A model generated the notes under the pieces. That model did no database searches, was not told where the DNA came from, and worked only from the letters and a program-made list of their open reading frames with translations. Shown piece by piece: positions 5,114-7,573 of a stretch of DNA of 7,573 nucleotides. This stretch comes from a candidate division WWE3 bacterium. GTDB lineage: Bacteria; Patescibacteriota; WWE3; 2-01-FULL-39-13. Within the stretch, counting starts at the first letter, position 1; the number at the start of each line of letters is the position of its first letter. The position numbers and the translations under genes are program-made. Location of the stretch: NCBI GenBank assembly GCA_027002375.1, contig JALWZX010000014.1, positions 1 through 7,573 on the forward strand, written 5' to 3'.

Positions 5114-5840
5114 CAACTTAGTTCTAAAAGAAGTAAATCATTACCTAAATCTCAAGATACTTGAAACAAAAGTGAGAGTGCCATATGCAATAAATGATGT
5201 TGAAATTGCATTTATAAATTTGATGAAAAAGGCAAATGTCTCTGACAAAAAGATAAGAGAAGTACACAATATGTATAAGCGCAGAAAGACACTATATGGT
5301 TGGGGAAGAGGTAAAAATTCCCCAGAACAATTAGAGCAATACACGCAAGAATTAATACAAAAGTTAGGGTTTGATACCACTAACCCTACAGAATGCGGCA
5401 TTAGAAGTTTTATGACTCAATTTAATTTGGGCGTAGATTGTTCAGGGTTTTTATTTCACATTCTAAACATTGAGCTCGCCGACTTTAATATCGCCAAGGT
5501 ATTAAAACTTGAAAACGAAGCCTGCCCAGAAAACAAAGCTGGTACAAAACGCTTTTATGAAAATTCTAAAACTATTAAACTAAAAGACATACAACCATTA
5601 GATTTGATTTTTATAAAAGATGTTGATGATTTGGTTTATCACGTTGCAATAATTCCTAAAAAGAATCAACAGCTTTATGTAGCTCAATCATCAGGATTTA
5701 CAAAACCACAAGGTGTTACATTAACAAAATTCTATATTGAGAATAATTTACCAAAATTCACTTTTCATCAAACATTAGGCAAAAGCTGGACTACTTTATA
5801 TAAAGAGAAAAGATTAGTATTTGCTAGATTAAATAGTTAG
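5091..5840 (+). CDS. NlpC/P60-type cysteine peptidase, cytosolic, cell-wall cluster
   Basis: This 249-residue protein has an unassigned N-terminal region (about 1-110, charged, helical-looking, with MYKRRKTLYGWGRG) and a C-terminal NlpC/P60-like fold. The catalytic Cys lies in GVDCSGFLFHI (C117) and the His in LVYHVAII (H184); LKDIQPLDLIFI before it is the usual strand, and Q199 in YVAQSSG may be the third polar residue. The family cuts peptide bonds next to D-Glu in peptidoglycan stems. There is no signal peptide or membrane segment, so it probably acts in the cytosol on precursor or recycled peptides, or is exported in an unknown way. It overlaps murE by 23 bases and precedes mraY, so it is translationally linked to precursor synthesis. 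The start at 5091 is the only reasonable ATG. No Shine-Dalgarno is seen. Confidence 0.82.
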   Translation: MNQRENLNNLVLKEVNHYLNLKILETKVRVPYAINDVEIAFINLMKKANVSDKKIREVHNMYKRRKTLYGWGRGKNSPEQLEQYTQELIQKLGFDTTNPTECGIRSFMTQFNLGVDCSGFLFHILNIELADFNIAKVLKLENEACPENKAGTKRFYENSKTIKLKDIQPLDLIFIKDVDDLVYHVAIIPKKNQQLYVAQSSGFTKPQGVTLTKFYIENNLPKFTFHQTLGKSWTTLYKEKRLVFARLNS

Positions 5841-5876
5841 TCACTTGATCTGCACCAACAATTAAATCAGTGTGAC
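5840..5876 (+). other. Hairpin between peptidase gene and mraY
   Basis: GTCAC (5840-5844) pairs with GTGAC (5872-5876) and TGAT (5846-5849) with ATCA (5866-5869), around a 16-base loop with a small internal bulge. AAATTTTATT follows, so it could be a weak terminator or an mRNA processing or stability structure in the only real gap of the cluster. Stem GC content is low. Confidence 0.35.
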
Positions 5877-5905
5877 CAAATTTTATTCCTGTCGTTAGAT
5901 AGTAT

Positions 5906-6955
5906 ATGACAACAATTGAATTAACTGTCGTGTTTTTACTGTCCTTTACGGCAACATATATACTATATATTCCGTTTATAAAATTATTACGCAAATTTTG
6001 GTTTTATAAAAAGAGAGAAAATGTAACGAAAAATGTGTCCAATTCTACAAATATAAAAACTCTAGTTAAAGATGTGCCAATCAAAAACCCAGCATTTTAT
6101 AAGTTTTATGAAAGTAAACTCGAAATTCCATCGTCTGGTGGTATTTTATTTGTTTTGGTTACTGAATTGTTTTTATTGCTTTATCAATTAATTTATGGTT
6201 TAAACACAGTTTACACGCTTATCATGTTTTCATTGTTAACCTTTACATCTCTGGGTTTTTACGATGACTTCACAAAGTTTAAAAAGAAAACATCTAAAAG
6301 TGCCTTATGGGGAATTCGAGGCCGTTACAAATTACTTTTACAGTTTATTCTTGCAATAATAATAGGGTGTTTGTTATATCAATCAGATTACAATTCAATA
6401 AATTTATTCATTGTAAAATTGAATCTTGGAATTTTCTATATCTCTTGGGTCGCTTTAGTAATTGTAGCCACAATAAACTCCGTAAACATTACAGACGGCT
6501 TAGATGGGTTAGCTACTTCTTTAGCTATTCAAATTTTAACTGCAATTATATTCGTTATTTACTTATTAAATAATCGTATGGTGCTATTACCAGGTTTTGT
6601 GTTTCTATCTACACTTCTGGCATTTTGGTTTTATAATAAATCACCGGCTAAAGTATATATGGGAGATTCGGGTTCATTTGCAATTGGTCTGTTTTTATCA
6701 TTGCTTGCGTTACTACTACACGTTGAGATTTTATTAATTCTACTTTCTGTTATTTTTATCGTAGAAACTTTATCTGTAATTATTCAAATCACAACATCAA
6801 GACTGTTTAATAAAAAGTTTTTTATAATAACCCCACTTCACATACACCTGCTAAACAAAGGTAAATCTGAAAAAGAGATTGTAAATAAGTTTTTGCTAAT
6901 TAACGCAACCACAGTTTTGGTTTCGTTAATTGCAGTTTTCATGATTTATGAATAA
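5906..6955 (+). CDS. mraY: Phospho-MurNAc-pentapeptide transferase (MraY)
   Basis: This integral membrane enzyme transfers phospho-MurNAc-pentapeptide from UDP to undecaprenyl phosphate, forming lipid I. The 349 residues contain about ten hydrophobic segments and the family motifs in order: PSSGGI (75-80), LGFYDDFTK (116-124, catalytic Asp pair), NSVNITDGLDGLA (191-203), KVYMGDSGSFAIG (249-261), FIVETLSVIIQI (284-295) and TPLHIHLLNKG (309-319). In the last motif the usual HHH triplet is H312-I-H314, so the middle His is lost. The first cytoplasmic loop is longer than usual (about residues 35-74, with NPAFYKFYESK before PSSGG), as I recall for candidate-phylum MraY proteins. A weak -10-like TTAGAT lies 5 bases upstream; no Shine-Dalgarno. 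It overlaps the next gene by 8 bases. Confidence 0.93.
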   Translation: MTTIELTVVFLLSFTATYILYIPFIKLLRKFWFYKKRENVTKNVSNSTNIKTLVKDVPIKNPAFYKFYESKLEIPSSGGILFVLVTELFLLLYQLIYGLNTVYTLIMFSLLTFTSLGFYDDFTKFKKKTSKSALWGIRGRYKLLLQFILAIIIGCLLYQSDYNSINLFIVKLNLGIFYISWVALVIVATINSVNITDGLDGLATSLAIQILTAIIFVIYLLNNRMVLLPGFVFLSTLLAFWFYNKSPAKVYMGDSGSFAIGLFLSLLALLLHVEILLILLSVIFIVETLSVIIQITTSRLFNKKFFIITPLHIHLLNKGKSEKEIVNKFLLINATTVLVSLIAVFMIYE

Positions 6956-7262
6956 GACAATTAAATTCTTAAAGGAATTTCAAGAGGTTTCCAATGTACC
7001 GTTTGCAGTGCTACCTGTAAAAAAATATCTAGAAAAAAAGTTTAAAGAATTAAATGTAAAATATATGTTTGACGGCGTTACGTACACTGTTAAAATTCCG
7101 CCAAAAGATTTAGATGGCAAAGAGAATAATAACTTTGAATCTGAAAGGCCAAAATTGATTCTAATGGCACACACAGATCATCCAGGTTTTATTTTAAAAA
7201 ACAAAACAGATGGTAAGGTTTTTTGGTACAGTCGGTATAAAGCGTTTAAAACAAATTCTTAA
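6948..7262 (+). CDS. M42-like metallopeptidase, N-terminal part before a frameshift
   Basis: M42 enzymes are cobalt- or zinc-dependent aminopeptidases (glutamyl aminopeptidase/TET type), cytosolic and peptide-recycling. The first 92 residues read as family sequence: an N-terminal helix pair (KFLKEFQEVSNVPFAVLPVKKYLEKKF), a first strand DGVTYTVKIP, and the metal-binding LILMAHTDHPGF with H75 and D77. After VF (T6 run at 7219-7224) this frame turns to WYSRYKAFKTNS and stops. The +1 frame continues as GTVGIKRLKQILK into the rest of the gene (from 7225), so the stop at 7260-7262 is not the natural end. It overlaps mraY by 8 bases, so it belongs to the cell-wall cluster. M20 or M28 peptidases are less likely alternatives. 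Confidence 0.75.
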   Translation: MNKTIKFLKEFQEVSNVPFAVLPVKKYLEKKFKELNVKYMFDGVTYTVKIPPKDLDGKENNNFESERPKLILMAHTDHPGFILKNKTDGKVFWYSRYKAFKTNS

Positions 7263-7573
7263 AACTCAAAAAATAAAATTAAAAGTTTTTGACAAAAATG
7301 GCACATTTCTAACAACATGTTTTTTAACGAAAATAATTGGAAATCAAAATGCAAGTATAAAGATCGAATGCAATAAAGAAATACCGAGAAATTCTATAGC
7401 GCAATATGATATGAATTACTTCACAGAAACAGAAGAAAAAGTGAAGGTCTATAATGCAGACGATGGTATCGGTGTCGCACTTTTGCTTAACTTGATCGCA
7501 AATCATAAAATTAGTAACTACTTCGAAGTTTATATTGTTTTTAATTTATATGAGGAAGTTCACCAAATAGGTT
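7225..7573 (+). CDS. M42-like metallopeptidase, C-terminal part, cut by window end
   Basis: This is the continuation in the +1 frame: GTVGIKRLKQILK, KLKVFDKNGTFLT, then VYNADDGIGVALLLNLI, which aligns with the family's metal-bridging DNRxGxxxLL motif (Asp codons at 7459-7464). FNLYEEVHQIG follows, matching the catalytic Glu pair in EEVGxxG (Glu codons at 7552-7557). Together with H75/D77 of the upstream part, these give most of an M42-type active site. The last metal ligand would lie beyond the window. No start of its own is needed if one T is removed from the T6 run. The first internal ATG is at 7411. Confidence 0.75.

Noticed and set aside
5841..5905. Protein-like reading GHTDLIVGADQVT on the minus strand between the peptidase gene and mraY
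   Set aside because: Very short, no start, and the same bases form a hairpin. The plus strand also reads open by chance. No family recognised.
1..7573. tRNA, rRNA, CRISPR array, transposase or TGA-recoded genetic code
   Set aside because: No cloverleaf, rRNA motif, regular repeat-spacer array or transposase motif was seen. TGA ends the metG-type gene exactly where the domain should end.

Overview
The window is strongly AT-rich and gene-dense. It carries pieces of about ten genes, several of them overlapping by a few bases. The combination suggests a Candidate Phyla Radiation (Patescibacteria)-type genome. The clues are a minimal murE-peptidase-mraY cell-wall cluster, a MraY with a long linker before its PSSGG motif, a MurE P-loop reading GADGKTT, a stand-alone tRNA-binding domain of the MetG C-terminal type, and no Shine-Dalgarno motif visible before any start. 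This placement is inference. TGA, TAA and TAG all appear to act as stops, so a TGA-to-Gly recoded lineage is not indicated.

Layout. Positions 1-402 hold the 3' part of an MscS-type mechanosensitive channel gene; its reading frame breaks at a perfect 19-base palindrome. Positions 431-634 (+) hold a small hydrophobic protein, convergent with a four-segment membrane protein at 623-1171 (-). After a gap with an imperfect hairpin come a 29-residue single-pass membrane peptide (1427-1516) and a membrane-anchored Excalibur-domain protein (1547-1921). On the minus strand, from 3523 down to 1983, lie a MetG C-terminal-type tRNA-binding protein and a probable protein-kinase-fold (SelO-like) protein split in two by a frameshift. 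A short second copy of the MetG tail lies just beyond the kinase-like gene.

From 3710 to the end a plus-strand cell-wall cluster runs: murE, an NlpC/P60-type cysteine peptidase (23-base overlap), mraY (65-base gap), and an M42-like metallopeptidase (8-base overlap) that is frameshifted and cut off by the window end. MurE adds the third residue to the UDP-MurNAc peptide and MraY loads the finished precursor onto undecaprenyl phosphate. The NlpC-type enzyme has no signal peptide and probably acts on peptide or muropeptide inside the cell.

Two themes stand out. First, several genes are broken at short homopolymers, and in the two clear cases (A6 in the kinase-like gene, T6 in the M42 gene) removing exactly one base restores a coherent protein. 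This may be assembly error, real decay or slippage, and only reads or relatives can decide. Second, promoter-like -10 elements end 5-6 bases before start codons, as expected for leaderless mRNAs. I found no clear new multi-gene system. The most unusual pieces are the kinase-like gene with its duplicated MetG tail, and the leaderless microprotein next to the Excalibur gene.
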